Shown: positions 6,899 through 15,561, numbered from the stretch's first letter. The stretch: DNA of 22,474 nt from CAYMGM01 sp964390005 (GCA_964390005.1 CAYMGM010000023.1:1-22474), one strand, 5' to 3'. Notes: generated by a model not told the origin, from the sequence alone. Numbers and translations are program-made.

Positions 6899-6908
6899 GG
6901 CGTTTTTA

Positions 6909-8858
6909 CTATTTGGATTTTTTCGATTTCCCAGACTTATTTTGGCCCCGAGTGACTTCAAAAACTTCTTTTTTAGGGTTGTTGAGAGCGGGCGCGGGCA
7001 TGCTGGAAAGGCTCCTGGCATGAAGATTGACCCCAATCGCCCGAAGAGATTTATCCTTATGCCAAACCAGCTTTTTGCCGGGGATCGGGTTGCAGTTTTC
7101 GACCATGAGAAGCTGCTTGTCGTCCCGCAGCACCATCAATTCATCCGGGAAGGCCAGATGCCTTTGCACGAGATCGGACGTCGTGCTTTCGGAATTTGTG
7201 ACGCTTGAACTCGTTCCGCTTGAGCTGGACCCGCCGCCTTGGCCGCCGGAGCTTGTGGACGAGGACCAGCCCACGGCGCGGGCGATGGCCCGCGTGAAAG
7301 AAAACTTCTGAATGGTGGTCACGCCGCAGAGCTTGGAAAAATATTCCGCCGTCTTGTGGTCCCGGCTGCCAAAATATTGCAGCACGCCAGAATTGCCGAT
7401 GAAGGTTTCCCATCCCTTTTCGTAAATGCGTTCGAGCTGGGAAAGGTCTTGGATGATCCCCCAAAGCTGCATCCCAAAGCCCGCCATGAGGCCGTAAGCC
7501 TGTTCCACCATGGTCAGGCGGCCCAGCGCGGCCATTTCATCGAGAAGGAAGAGGATCGGCTTTTCCGGCTTCACCTCGATGTTGCGGGCGTTGACGGTCA
7601 AAGCCTGCTGGACGAGCAGGCGTAGCCAGCGACCGAAGGTTTCCAGGCGGTCGGCGGGGAGGACGAGATAGACCGTCATTTTCGAGGTTTTCAAGTCCTC
7701 GAACTTGAAGCTTGAGGCATGGAGGCTTTTGCGAATGCGGGGGCTGTCCAAAAAGTGCGTGTGCGATTGCAAGGAGGCGAGCACGTTGCTTCGCAGCTTT
7801 TCTTCCTTGGACAAGGTGCGCTCCGCCGTACTGCACACGATGGGGTTTGGGTTCTCCACCATTTGCAAGAGCACTTCCGTCAGCGCGTCTTTGCCCATGC
7901 TGATAATATCGCGCACGCGGCCAAGGGTTCGGTCTTCCTGCTCTCGCTCATCGAGGGCGACGTAGAGCAGGAGGCCCATCAACAGGGCCTTGGCTTCCTC
8001 GTCCCAAAAGGGATCGGTCGAACCCCGGCGCGTGACGATGGAGTCGGCGAGCATCATTGCGTTTTCGTTTATGTCCTCATCGTCCGGTTGCAGCCAATCC
8101 ATGGGATTGAACCAGGCCGCCGGAAGGCCGGTAATGCCCCAGGGATCGACGATGTGGACCGTCTGCCCCATGCCGGGGATTCCTTGCACGGCGTCGCCCT
8201 GGCCGCGCCGGGCGGCTGTGATCCGGGCATTCTCGCCCTTGGGGTCAATGACGATGGCCGATCCTTCATAGGTCAGGAGATTCGGCACGATGGCGGCCAC
8301 GCCTTTACCGGAGCGGGTGGGGGCGATGGTCAGCAAATGCCGGTCGCCCGCGTAGTGCAGGGGATAGGACTTTTCCCATGTCTCGAAGGTGCCGAGGGTA
8401 AATCCGTCGTTTCCGATTAAGCCGTTTTGCTGGAGGTGTTCCAGGGTTGCCCATTCAGCCGAACCGAAGGTGGTGGGCTTGGCCGCCTTTTCTTGCTGGG
8501 CTTTGGAAACATGCTCACGCAGCATGTAATAGGCGACCGCCGCCCCGACGATGAAGGCGGCGACGTTGCCGCCCGTGGTGCTCGCGATGGCACTGCCCAG
8601 GACGGTCAGGGCGATAATGGCGAGGAAGACCCAGACCCGGAATCTTTTCAGCTTCTCGCTAAAGAACGCCCCGACCAATGCGCCGATGATGGCGGCAAGC
8701 ACATGCTGTTTGATGCGCTCTTGCAGCATCGAGGAGTCAAAGCCTTGTTGCGGGGCTCTTGGATTGAAGCCGCCGCCGTAGAATTGAGCGAAAGCGGACG
8801 TGGGGAAGAGAAGGACGGAGCCGACGAGCCACGCGCGGGCCGATTGAAGGCGAGTCAT
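6909..8858 (-). CDS. VirD4/TraG-type coupling protein (T4CP)
   Basis: A 649-residue inner-membrane ATPase that links the relaxosome to a type IV secretion channel. The N-terminus has a signal-like or membrane segment (LVGSVLLFPTSAFA, about 11-24), then hydrophobic stretches near 52-66, 76-92 and 97-113. Walker A is APTRSGKG at about 179-186, typical of VirD4, and Walker B is ILFLLDE at about 435-441. Near the C-terminus is a serine/glycine-rich linker. The start at 8858 is chosen for AAGGA about ten bases upstream; a longer frame to 8969 lacks this. It heads a minus-strand operon with the zinc-ribbon and Toprim genes. No VirB/Trb mating-pore genes are in the window, so it probably uses a helper channel. 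Confidence 0.9.
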   Translation of the reverse strand: MTRLQSARAWLVGSVLLFPTSAFAQFYGGGFNPRAPQQGFDSSMLQERIKQHVLAAIIGALVGAFFSEKLKRFRVWVFLAIIALTVLGSAIASTTGGNVAAFIVGAAVAYYMLREHVSKAQQEKAAKPTTFGSAEWATLEHLQQNGLIGNDGFTLGTFETWEKSYPLHYAGDRHLLTIAPTRSGKGVAAIVPNLLTYEGSAIVIDPKGENARITAARRGQGDAVQGIPGMGQTVHIVDPWGITGLPAAWFNPMDWLQPDDEDINENAMMLADSIVTRRGSTDPFWDEEAKALLMGLLLYVALDEREQEDRTLGRVRDIISMGKDALTEVLLQMVENPNPIVCSTAERTLSKEEKLRSNVLASLQSHTHFLDSPRIRKSLHASSFKFEDLKTSKMTVYLVLPADRLETFGRWLRLLVQQALTVNARNIEVKPEKPILFLLDEMAALGRLTMVEQAYGLMAGFGMQLWGIIQDLSQLERIYEKGWETFIGNSGVLQYFGSRDHKTAEYFSKLCGVTTIQKFSFTRAIARAVGWSSSTSSGGQGGGSSSSGTSSSVTNSESTTSDLVQRHLAFPDELMVLRDDKQLLMVENCNPIPGKKLVWHKDKSLRAIGVNLHARSLSSMPAPALNNPKKEVFEVTRGQNKSGKSKKSK

Positions 8859-9202
8859 CGCAATTGGTCCTTGGTTGAAGCGTTCGAGGGAGGAACAACA
8901 GGCCAAGACCAGCAAAACGGGCACGACGCGGGGAAAATATGGCATAGCCGGTTGAATGTATATCGGCATTTTGAAGCCACAAAAGACAGGGAAGAGCTAA
9001 GGGGCTCCGCCCCTCGCGCGGTCAAGGGTCCGGCTTCGCCCGAGGCGCGGGGTCTCCCCGACCTTCCGCGCTCCGGCTTTGCCTTCGCTTGTGCAGGCCG
9101 GGCGATCCCCCTCCCCGCGCCTCGCCCTTGACCTTGCTACCCCCGGTCTCGCCGACGGGCAGGGTTGCATCAGCAACCCAAACCCAAAAGGAGACCAAGA
9201 CC
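8859..9202. other. Divergent intergenic region with large imperfect stem
   Basis: No gene seen. It separates the coupling-protein gene (minus) from the 99-residue gene (plus). It holds AGGGGC-TCC-GCCCCT at 8999-9013. A long stem has left arms 9020-9028 and 9041-9052 pairing with right arms 9125-9133 and 9113-9124, leaving a 12-base bulge on the left and a 60-base loop. A further hairpin lies at 9162-9179. Promoters for both directions should lie here, but none is convincing by eye. Confidence 0.55.
9162..9179 (+). promoter_or_regulatory. Hairpin in the leader of the 99-residue gene
   Basis: GGGTTGC-ATCA-GCAACCC is a perfect seven-pair stem with a four-base loop. It ends a few bases before the AAAAGGAG ribosome-binding site, so it could influence translation of the downstream gene. 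Confidence 0.4.
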
Positions 9203-9502
9203 ATGAACAGCACCAAGACCCTTTCCCTCGGCCAGGTTGTCGCCACGCGCGGCGTACTCGCCGCCGTTCCGCCTGTCCGCATGATGGACGGCCTTGCCCG
9301 ACATCGGCGCGGCGATTGGGGATGTATCTGCCGAGACGACGCCGCCACGAACGACCGGGCACTTGAGGAGGGGGAGCGGATTCTTTCCGCCTATCCCATC
9401 GACCCGGCCAAACCCGCGAAGGGATACGGGGCCAACGTCTTTTGGATCATCACCGAAGCCGACCGGAGCGTGACCACGTTCCTTTTGCCGGATGAATACT
9501 GA
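9203..9502 (+). CDS. Conserved plasmid-related protein of unknown function
   Basis: A 99-residue protein. The layout LGQVVATRGVLAA, RHRRGDWG, EEGERILSAYPI and WIITEADRSVTTFLLPDEY is one I recognise from small proteins widespread on mobilisable plasmids and integrative elements, with no established function. The start at 9203 is set by a strong AAAAGGAG ten bases upstream; a longer frame from 9089 would run through the structured leader. It stands alone, divergent from the coupling-protein operon and closed by a good terminator at 9517-9547. Confidence 0.75.
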   Translation: MNSTKTLSLGQVVATRGVLAAVPPVRMMDGLARHRRGDWGCICRDDAATNDRALEEGERILSAYPIDPAKPAKGYGANVFWIITEADRSVTTFLLPDEY

Positions 9503-9516
9503 CCGCCTCACCACCA

Positions 9517-9547
9517 GGGCAGGGCGTAACACGCCTTGCCCCTTTTT
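9517..9547 (+). terminator. Rho-independent terminator of the 99-residue gene
   Basis: GGGCAGGGCG (9517-9526) pairs with CGCCTTGCCC (9532-9541), with one G-U pair, around a five-base loop. It is followed by CTTTTTC. It begins 14 bases after the stop codon. Confidence 0.85.
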
Positions 9548-9933
9548 CTCTCGGTGATTTCCCCCGAATCTGGTATGCTTCCCGCGATATTTCCGCCCCT
9601 CATACCCGCATCTTCTTTTCCCTATTGCCCCGTTCCCGTTTTCACCGCCCCGGCTGTAGGCCGCGCCTCGCGCGTCATGGGACCGTAAGAGCCTAGCCAG
9701 ACTCCCGCGAATCAGGTAGGGTTATCGCACGGCTGAGAGAGCAGCAAGTTGGGGACGGTCAGACCGTCCCATCGCCCCCTCCGCCTACGGCTTGCAGGGG
9801 CTCAACTTGGCAAGGGTGGCTTCGCCCCCCGTTGCATCCCCCAAGAGGGGCGACACCCGCCCCAAAGACAAAAGCCGCCCGGCCCCCCGCCGGTCCCTTC
9901 CGCAGCCTCCCCGGCTGCTTCGGAGGTTCGCCC
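9548..9933. other. Gene-free region upstream of mobC; probable oriT
   Basis: Relaxase and accessory mob genes usually adjoin their transfer origin, and this is the only sizeable gap beside mobC. It holds the perfect hairpin GGGACGGT-CAG-ACCGTCCC at 9752-9770. The minus strand at 9713-9720 reads CCTACCTG, loosely like the MOBP nick consensus ending ATCCTG. The rest is GC-rich with short repeats. No promoter was identified; mobC has a GGAGG at 9922-9926. Confidence 0.4.
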
Positions 9934-10344
9934 ATGTCGGACGCGCCGAAAAAGATTCGTAACACGCCGCGCAGCGAAGCGCGGCAACGCGCCGCCCGCG
10001 TCACGGTCCGCTTTCTCCCTGACGAACACGCCGAACTTGAGGCCCGCGCGTCTGCGGCGGGCCTGTCTCCCAGTGCCTACCTTCGCGCCTGCGCCCTCGG
10101 TGACGCCGGCCCCCGCGCGCGCCGCAGCCCGACCGTGGAGCGCAGTCTTGCCGCCCAGGCCATCGCGGAGCTGAACAAGGCGGGCAGCAACCTGAACCAA
10201 ATCGCCCGCGCCGTGAACATGGAACAATGGCCCGGCACATCGAGCATGACGGCAGCCGCTGAAGCCGTGAAGCAGGCCGCGAACATGATCTTGCAAGCCT
10301 TCGGATACAAAACACATGATCGCCAAGGGAAACCCCCACAATAG
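9934..10344 (+). CDS. mobC: MobC-like relaxosome accessory protein
   Basis: A 136-residue protein. An RHH-type DNA-binding segment (RVTVRFLPDEHAELEARA, then LSPSAYLRACALG) covers about 22-56. It is followed by the MobC signature ELNKAGSNLNQIARAVN at about 79-95. MobC proteins bind oriT and help the relaxase open the nick region. The start is set by GGAGG seven bases before the ATG. A longer frame from 9832 has no such site and would enter the probable oriT. The last 29 bases overlap the relaxase start, indicating tight translational coupling. Confidence 0.85.
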   Translation: MSDAPKKIRNTPRSEARQRAARVTVRFLPDEHAELEARASAAGLSPSAYLRACALGDAGPRARRSPTVERSLAAQAIAELNKAGSNLNQIARAVNMEQWPGTSSMTAAAEAVKQAANMILQAFGYKTHDRQGKPPQ

Positions 10345-12355
10345 CGGGCCTTACTTGGCGCGGTATCTGGCCGCGTCAAGCAAGGGGAACGAGAGCGCGG
10401 AGCTTGTGGAGCTTCGGGGGTTCGCCTCGGACAATGTTTTCGATGCGTTTGCCCTGGTGCAGTTGCAGGCCGGGGGGACGCATTGCCAGAAGCCGATTTT
10501 TCACGTCCAGGTGCGGACCCCGAAGGGGGAGGAGCTGACGCGGGAACAATGGGCGCACGTGGCGGACCGGATCGAAAAGCAGCTTGGCTTTGACGGCCAA
10601 CCCCGTGCGGTCGTGTTCCACCAGAAGGACGGCCACCGGCACATGCACCTTGCATGGTCCCGGATCGACGCGGAGACGATGCACGCGATTGACCCGGGCC
10701 TTTACAAGCGCAAGCTCAAGGAGATTTGCCGGAAGCTTGAAAAAGAGATGGGGTTGCAACAGGTCCGAAACGAGCGGGAGCCGGACGAGAAGACGCAGCC
10801 GCCCGCGCGGCCAGAGTTCGAGCAGGGGCGACGGCTTAAAACGGACGTGAAGGCGATCCGGGAGGGCATTCGGGATTGCTGGGACGCGAGCGCGACCGGC
10901 GCGGCCTTCGTCGCCGCCCTGGATAAAAAAGGCCTGGTTCTGGCGAAGGGGGACAAGCGGTCCTTCGTCGTCGTGGACGAGATGGGCGGCTATCACGCCC
11001 TCGGCAAGCGGATCACGGGCGCGACGGCAGAACAGACCCGCGCCAAGCTGGCCGACCTCAAGGCGGCCAAGCTGCCCACAGTCGAGAAGGCGCAGACCAT
11101 GCAGCGCGAGCGGCGCGAGCAGGAGAAAGGGGCCATGGACGACCAGCAGGACATGACGGACGAGGATCGACGAAAGCAGGCTTTGCAGAAGGACGAAGAG
11201 GAACGCCGGGCCGCTATGGAAAAGGAAGAGGAGCAGCGACGGCAGGCGGTCAAGGAGGAAGACGAGCGGCGGGAACAGGCCGTTGCCGAGGAGGAAGCCC
11301 GCAGGGAAGAGGGCAATAGGGAAGAAGAAAAGCGGCAGGCGGACTATAAGGCGCAGGCCGACCGTCAGGTTGAGCAGGCGCGGGAGATGGAGACGCAGGA
11401 GGAGCGGCTTGCGGCTTATCGGGAAGAAATCGCCAGAAGGGCCGAGGAGGCCAAGCGCGAGCAGGAGCGCACCCAAGAGGCGCAGAGCCGGAGGTGGGAC
11501 GGGGATATTCGGGATTCCCATTCCCGCTACGGCCAGGCCCTCGCACAGCATTACGACATCAAAGACCCCTACGGCTCGCTTTCGCGGTCGGCCATGGCCG
11601 AATATGGGTCTTTTCTGCGGGACCGCGAGCGGTTGAACCAGCAGATTGCCAAGGCGGACGATCCGAAAGAGCGCGAAGCCCTGGAGCTTCGCCAGCGCAT
11701 CGAGTCTGCCGAATATATGGCGATCACCAGCAACCGCATTGCCACCCAAAGCGAGATCATCACGGGGAAGAAGGATTCGCCGGAAGCCGTTCGGCAAAGA
11801 GATCGGGCGACGGCATTTAGGAAGGAGGCCCAAGAACTGCGGGCGCAGTACCGGGGGCTTCAGGAAGAACGGTCACAGGGCAGAGAGGGTAAAGCCGCGC
11901 CCGAGGCCACCAAGAAAGCGCCAGAACAAAAAGCTGAGAAGGAACCGGAGCACCAGCCGCAGGCCGCCACCCCTCAAAAAGAAAAAGCCTCCGCAATCAT
12001 GGTGCAGGAGCGACAGCCCGGCAAGCCGCGTGGGGAGGCGCAGAAGCTTGGGGATTTTGTGAAGGGTCTTCCAGATGAAAAGGCGCGGCCAGAGTTGCCG
12101 AAGTCTCCGGCGGCGCTACGGAACGACCCCGCCGCCCGCCGCGCCCATTACGCCGGACTTATGGCCGAGCAGCAGCGCGGCCCCGCCCTCGACCGGATGG
12201 GGGAGGATATTAAGGCGGGCCGTCCGTTGAATGCGGACGACGTGAAGAAGCTCAATCAAAAGGATCGGGAGGGGATCAAAGAGAAGGGCGACGACCATTT
12301 GAAGGAGCTTGTGCAGCAGCGGCAGCGTGAGCGAACGCACGACCGGGAACGATGA
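10316..12355 (+). CDS. MOBP-type relaxase/mobilization nuclease
   Basis: A 679-residue relaxase that nicks oriT and pilots the strand. The N-terminal domain has tyrosines at Y13 and Y17 (GPYLARYL) as catalytic candidates. Its histidine cluster HQKDGHRHMHLAWSRID at about 102-118 is the metal-binding motif III of MOBP relaxases. Residues about 265-390 are an extremely charged Glu/Arg/Gln-rich segment, surely a long helical or coiled-coil region. The C-terminal part is Lys/Glu/Pro-rich and probably contacts the coupling protein. The start overlaps mobC, so no strong ribosome-binding site is needed. The stop overlaps the next small frame by four bases (ATGA). Confidence 0.9.
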   Translation: MIAKGNPHNSGPYLARYLAASSKGNESAELVELRGFASDNVFDAFALVQLQAGGTHCQKPIFHVQVRTPKGEELTREQWAHVADRIEKQLGFDGQPRAVVFHQKDGHRHMHLAWSRIDAETMHAIDPGLYKRKLKEICRKLEKEMGLQQVRNEREPDEKTQPPARPEFEQGRRLKTDVKAIREGIRDCWDASATGAAFVAALDKKGLVLAKGDKRSFVVVDEMGGYHALGKRITGATAEQTRAKLADLKAAKLPTVEKAQTMQRERREQEKGAMDDQQDMTDEDRRKQALQKDEEERRAAMEKEEEQRRQAVKEEDERREQAVAEEEARREEGNREEEKRQADYKAQADRQVEQAREMETQEERLAAYREEIARRAEEAKREQERTQEAQSRRWDGDIRDSHSRYGQALAQHYDIKDPYGSLSRSAMAEYGSFLRDRERLNQQIAKADDPKEREALELRQRIESAEYMAITSNRIATQSEIITGKKDSPEAVRQRDRATAFRKEAQELRAQYRGLQEERSQGREGKAAPEATKKAPEQKAEKEPEHQPQAATPQKEKASAIMVQERQPGKPRGEAQKLGDFVKGLPDEKARPELPKSPAALRNDPAARRAHYAGLMAEQQRGPALDRMGEDIKAGRPLNADDVKKLNQKDREGIKEKGDDHLKELVQQRQRERTHDRER

Positions 12356-12507
12356 CAGGCGACCGCTTGGGCCAGAGCGGGAGCCGAGGGGAGAGGGCCG
12401 AGGAAGGGACGCGGGGCAGTAGGGAAAGGAACGGCGGGGGCTGGGAGCCGGTGCGGCCAGAGTTCGCGCCGGAGGAATGGCCGGAGAGGCGGCTTGCTTA
12501 TGGGTGA
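12352..12507 (+). CDS. Small 51-residue hypothetical frame coupled to the relaxase
   Basis: The ATG overlaps the relaxase stop as ATGA, the classical arrangement for translational coupling. The frame runs 51 residues, from MTGDRLGQSG to WPERRLAYG. It is rich in Gly, Arg and Glu with three tryptophans and has no recognisable domain. It could be a real small accessory gene or chance in GC-rich sequence. Confidence 0.4.
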   Translation: MTGDRLGQSGSRGERAEEGTRGSRERNGGGWEPVRPEFAPEEWPERRLAYG

Positions 12508-12653
12508 GGCGCGTAAGAGGTTGGCCGCATTAACCGCGTTGGTTTAATAGTATTTTAAGCTCGCCTTGCTAGCGATGGTATTCACTATCGTCGTGAGAGG
12601 TGGGATTTGCCCCTCTGTCGGTTCATTTCTGCTTGTCCGCTTGGGTGATTTCC
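12508..12653 (+). promoter_or_regulatory. Leader region of the autotransporter gene
   Basis: This AT-richer gap between the mob operon and the cargo gene contains TTGGCC and TTTAAT 16 bases apart, a weak promoter candidate. It also has a hairpin CGATGGT-ATTC-ACTATCG at 12573-12590 (one G-T pair). No strong ribosome-binding site precedes the ATG at 12654. Confidence 0.3.
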
Positions 12654-15452
12654 ATGTCCTCTTTCCCATTCAAAACATTCCTTACCGCGTTGTTGGCTTC
12701 GTCCTGTTTTGTGCCCATGGCACAGGCGGCGGTTCTTTGGGATGGCGGGGCAGGCACGACAAGCTGGTTTGATGCCGCGAACTGGAGCGGGGATGCCGTG
12801 CCGACGAGCGCGGATGATGTGCGCGTTAATGCAAGCGGTGTTGTCGCTGCAACTTCTGATGCTGTTTCTAAATCACTGAGCGTCGGCTTTTCTGGCACAG
12901 GAACCCTGAAGATATCGGATGGTGGCTCAGTTACATCAGTTTCTGGCTATACTTATGTTGGCGCTCTTGCGGGTAGTGCCGGCACAATAACAGTGACGGG
13001 AGCAAGTTCGAGTCTAGAAAGTGGGTGGGCTGTCATTATTGGTGAATCAGGTACTGGGGTATTGAATGTTGAGGAAGGGGGGACTGTAAATTCGGTGTCT
13101 GGCGTTAACGTTTGTTTAGGCAATAATGCAAGCGGTAGCGGAACTGTTATGGTGACTGGAATAGGCTCGAAAATTATAAGTGGATCAAGTGTTAACGCCG
13201 GCAACGCTGGCACTGGCACGCTAACGGTCTCGGACGGAGGATTCATTAGCTCGGCTGCTGGCTATAATGTTCATGCAGGTACAGCATCGGGTAGCACTGG
13301 CATTATCAATGTAATGGGCGCAGGCTCGACACTTGAAAGCGGCAATAAAGTCTATGTCGGCAACGCTGGCACTGGCACGCTGACGGTTTCCGACTCAGGC
13401 TCTGTGGTTGCCTCCGGTGTATTCGCTATCGCCAGTCAATCTGGCTCCACCGGCACCTTAAACATCGGCGCGGCGTCTGGTTCTGCTGCCGCAGCGGCGG
13501 GGACGGTCACGGCTTCGGGCGGCATTGTCTTCGGCTCGGGCTCTGGCAGCATTGTCTTCAATCATACCTCGTCGGATTACACCTTCGCCAATAGCATTTC
13601 GGGTGTGGGGACCATCGAGAGCTTGGCGGGTACGACGTATTTGACGGGCAACATGTCCGGCTTCACGGGGACGTATGACCTTCAGGGCGGGACGCTCAGC
13701 GTTGTGACTTCGGGTGTGCAAACGCTGTCCAACAGCCTGACCGGTTCCGGCACCATGGCCTTTGCCTCTGGCACCACTTATCTGAGCGGCAACAGTTCCG
13801 GCTTCACCGGCACGGCGGATGTGTCGGGCACGGGGATTTTGTCCGTCAACGGCACCCTCGGCGGGACGGTGGACGTGGCTTCCGGCGGGCGGTTGCAAGG
13901 TTCCGGCACCGTGGGCGGAGCTGATGCGGCTTCGGGCGGCACGGTCGCGCCAGGCAATTCTATCGGGACGCTTTCGGTTTCTGGCAATGTGTCCTTCGCC
14001 TCCGGCTCGGTTTATGAGGTTGAGGCCAACGCCACCAGCTCGGATAAGATCGAAGCCACGGGCACGGCCACGCTCACGGGCGGCACGGTTTCGCTGATCC
14101 CCTATCAGGGGGCGCTTTTGCGAGCGGGGACGACCTATACCATTCTTTCTGCAACGGGAGGCGTGACGGGCGCGTTCGACAGCATCAGCTTTTCGGAAGC
14201 CCTTTTGTTCCAGACCCCCCGCCTTTCCTATGATGCGACGAATGTTTACGCCTCGGTTGTGCGGAACGGGACGAGCTTCGCCAGTGTCGCGGCCAGCGGC
14301 AACCAGGCGAACACGGCGGCGGCGATTGAGAGCCTCGGCGCGGGGAGCACCCTTTACGATGCCGTGGCGATACAAAGCGACGCAGCCACCACGCGGCAAG
14401 CTTTCCAATCCCTGACCGGCGAGATTCACGCGAATGTGAAAGCCTCGATCCTCGAAGATCAAGTCGCCTTTGGCCGCGTTCTGTCAGGGCGTTTAGCGCA
14501 GGCTTCGGATAATGAGACAGGGCTTGCCGCGCCCGCGACGGTCAAGGCCAGCAAGCGCGAACGGCTTCAGTACGGTGAGAAAATCGCCAATGCCTATGCC
14601 GCAGAAAATGCCAAGCTGGACCCCACGCTTTGGGGGCAGGGTTTCGGAGGTTGGGGTCAGCGCGATGGCGACGCCAACGCCGCCGGCTTTAAACACCAAG
14701 ACAAAGGCCTGATGACCGGCGTGGATTGGATGATGGGTGACAAATGGCGCATGGGGTTGGCCTTCGGCTATGACCACGCCGATTATGACCAAGACGACAA
14801 GACGGGGGCCAAAGGCACGGCAGACCGCTACAGCCTGTCGGCCTATGGCGGGCGGAGCTGGGGCAAGATGAGCCTCCGCACCGGCCTGACCTATGCCTAC
14901 AGCGACATCGACACGAAGCGTTTCGTCAGCTTCCCCTATTTCAGCGACAATATGCGGGCTTCTTACAACGCGCACAGCGTCAGCGGCTTTGCGGAAACGG
15001 CCTATGCCTTCGGCGACAAAGACAGCAAGGCCGAACCCTTCGCCAATCTGTCCTATGGCTATGTGAATGTGCCCGGCTTCACCGAACAAGGCGGCGCGGC
15101 TGCCCTCACCGCTAAAGACAGCAGCGAGGCCCTTGGCTCCACCACCCTAGGCGCACGGGTGCGCCAAGTCCTGCCCTTCCTCGACACCCCGAAGAACAAG
15201 GCGGCCTTCCAAGCCTCGGCAGGCTGGCTCCACACCATCGGCAACGTCTCGCCCGACACCAGCTTACGCTTCGCAGGCGGCAGCTCCTTCAAAACCCAAG
15301 CCGCCCCCCTAGCCCGTGACGCCGCAATCCTCGGCGCAGGCGTCGATTACCTGATCGGCCAGCAAACCACCCTCGGCGTCGCCTACACCGGCCAAATCGG
15401 CGAACACGCCGACACGCAGGCCGTGCGGGGGAATGTGAGCTATCGGTTTTAA
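12654..15452 (+). CDS. Autotransporter adhesin-like outer-membrane protein (type Va)
   Basis: A 932-residue type V secretion protein. A signal peptide of about 25 residues ends AQA before VLWDGG. The passenger (about 26-650) begins with a TTSWFDAANWSGD block. It contains three related modules of about 53 residues (GTGTLTVSDGG, SGSTGTINV, GAGSTLESG) and then beta-strand repeats ending in the familiar APGNSIGTLSVSG segment. The C-terminal beta barrel (about 655-932) starts LWGQGFGGWGQRDGD and ends in SYRF with the usual final phenylalanine. No protease motif is seen, so adhesion or surface display is the best guess. The start at 12654 gives a proper signal peptide; a GTG at 12600 would add 18 residues before it. 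Base composition drops within the modular part (about 12850-13450), hinting at a mosaic passenger. It is cargo, unrelated to transfer. Confidence 0.88.
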   Translation: MSSFPFKTFLTALLASSCFVPMAQAAVLWDGGAGTTSWFDAANWSGDAVPTSADDVRVNASGVVAATSDAVSKSLSVGFSGTGTLKISDGGSVTSVSGYTYVGALAGSAGTITVTGASSSLESGWAVIIGESGTGVLNVEEGGTVNSVSGVNVCLGNNASGSGTVMVTGIGSKIISGSSVNAGNAGTGTLTVSDGGFISSAAGYNVHAGTASGSTGIINVMGAGSTLESGNKVYVGNAGTGTLTVSDSGSVVASGVFAIASQSGSTGTLNIGAASGSAAAAAGTVTASGGIVFGSGSGSIVFNHTSSDYTFANSISGVGTIESLAGTTYLTGNMSGFTGTYDLQGGTLSVVTSGVQTLSNSLTGSGTMAFASGTTYLSGNSSGFTGTADVSGTGILSVNGTLGGTVDVASGGRLQGSGTVGGADAASGGTVAPGNSIGTLSVSGNVSFASGSVYEVEANATSSDKIEATGTATLTGGTVSLIPYQGALLRAGTTYTILSATGGVTGAFDSISFSEALLFQTPRLSYDATNVYASVVRNGTSFASVAASGNQANTAAAIESLGAGSTLYDAVAIQSDAATTRQAFQSLTGEIHANVKASILEDQVAFGRVLSGRLAQASDNETGLAAPATVKASKRERLQYGEKIANAYAAENAKLDPTLWGQGFGGWGQRDGDANAAGFKHQDKGLMTGVDWMMGDKWRMGLAFGYDHADYDQDDKTGAKGTADRYSLSAYGGRSWGKMSLRTGLTYAYSDIDTKRFVSFPYFSDNMRASYNAHSVSGFAETAYAFGDKDSKAEPFANLSYGYVNVPGFTEQGGAAALTAKDSSEALGSTTLGARVRQVLPFLDTPKNKAAFQASAGWLHTIGNVSPDTSLRFAGGSSFKTQAAPLARDAAILGAGVDYLIGQQTTLGVAYTGQIGEHADTQAVRGNVSYRF
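13199..13381 (+). repeat. Repeated 24-mer inside autotransporter passenger modules
   Basis: An identical 24-base stretch encoding GNAGTGTL occurs at 13199-13222 and 13358-13381, exactly 159 bp (53 codons) apart in the same frame. This marks recent module duplication or conversion. Confidence 0.8.
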
Positions 15453-15509
15453 AGCCTTTTGAAATTTAAATGGGAGTTAAAGAGGCTTATGGGACTTGAA
15501 ACCTGTTGC

Positions 15510-15561
15510 AGAAAACTACGGATTAAGTTTTCTTGGTGAACCGAAGCAGTTGTAGTTTTCT
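15510..15561. other. Inverted repeats between convergent genes
   Basis: AGAAAACTAC (15510-15519) is the exact reverse complement of GTAGTTTTCT (15552-15561). Its first eight bases can also pair with AGTTTTCT at 15526-15533. It lies between the autotransporter stop and the convergent zinc-ribbon gene stop. It may act as a weak bidirectional terminator, but no T-run follows. Confidence 0.35.

Noticed and set aside
5862..7208. 448-residue open frame on the plus strand
   Set aside because: It crosses three well-supported minus-strand genes (Toprim, zinc ribbon, coupling protein) and has no domain pattern.
8859..8969. Longer start for the coupling protein
   Set aside because: The ATG at 8858 has AAGGA at proper distance, and the extension adds an implausible second hydrophobic segment.
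10376..11833. 485-residue open frame on the minus strand
   Set aside because: It is the antisense shadow of the GC-rich relaxase gene, leucine/arginine/proline-rich without domains or a ribosome-binding site.
12600..12653. GTG start for the autotransporter
   Set aside because: It would put 18 residues in front of a normal signal peptide; the ATG at 12654 starts the signal directly.
13458..14462. 334-residue open frame on the minus strand
   Set aside because: Antisense to the autotransporter; arginine/glycine-rich composition and no recognisable fold.
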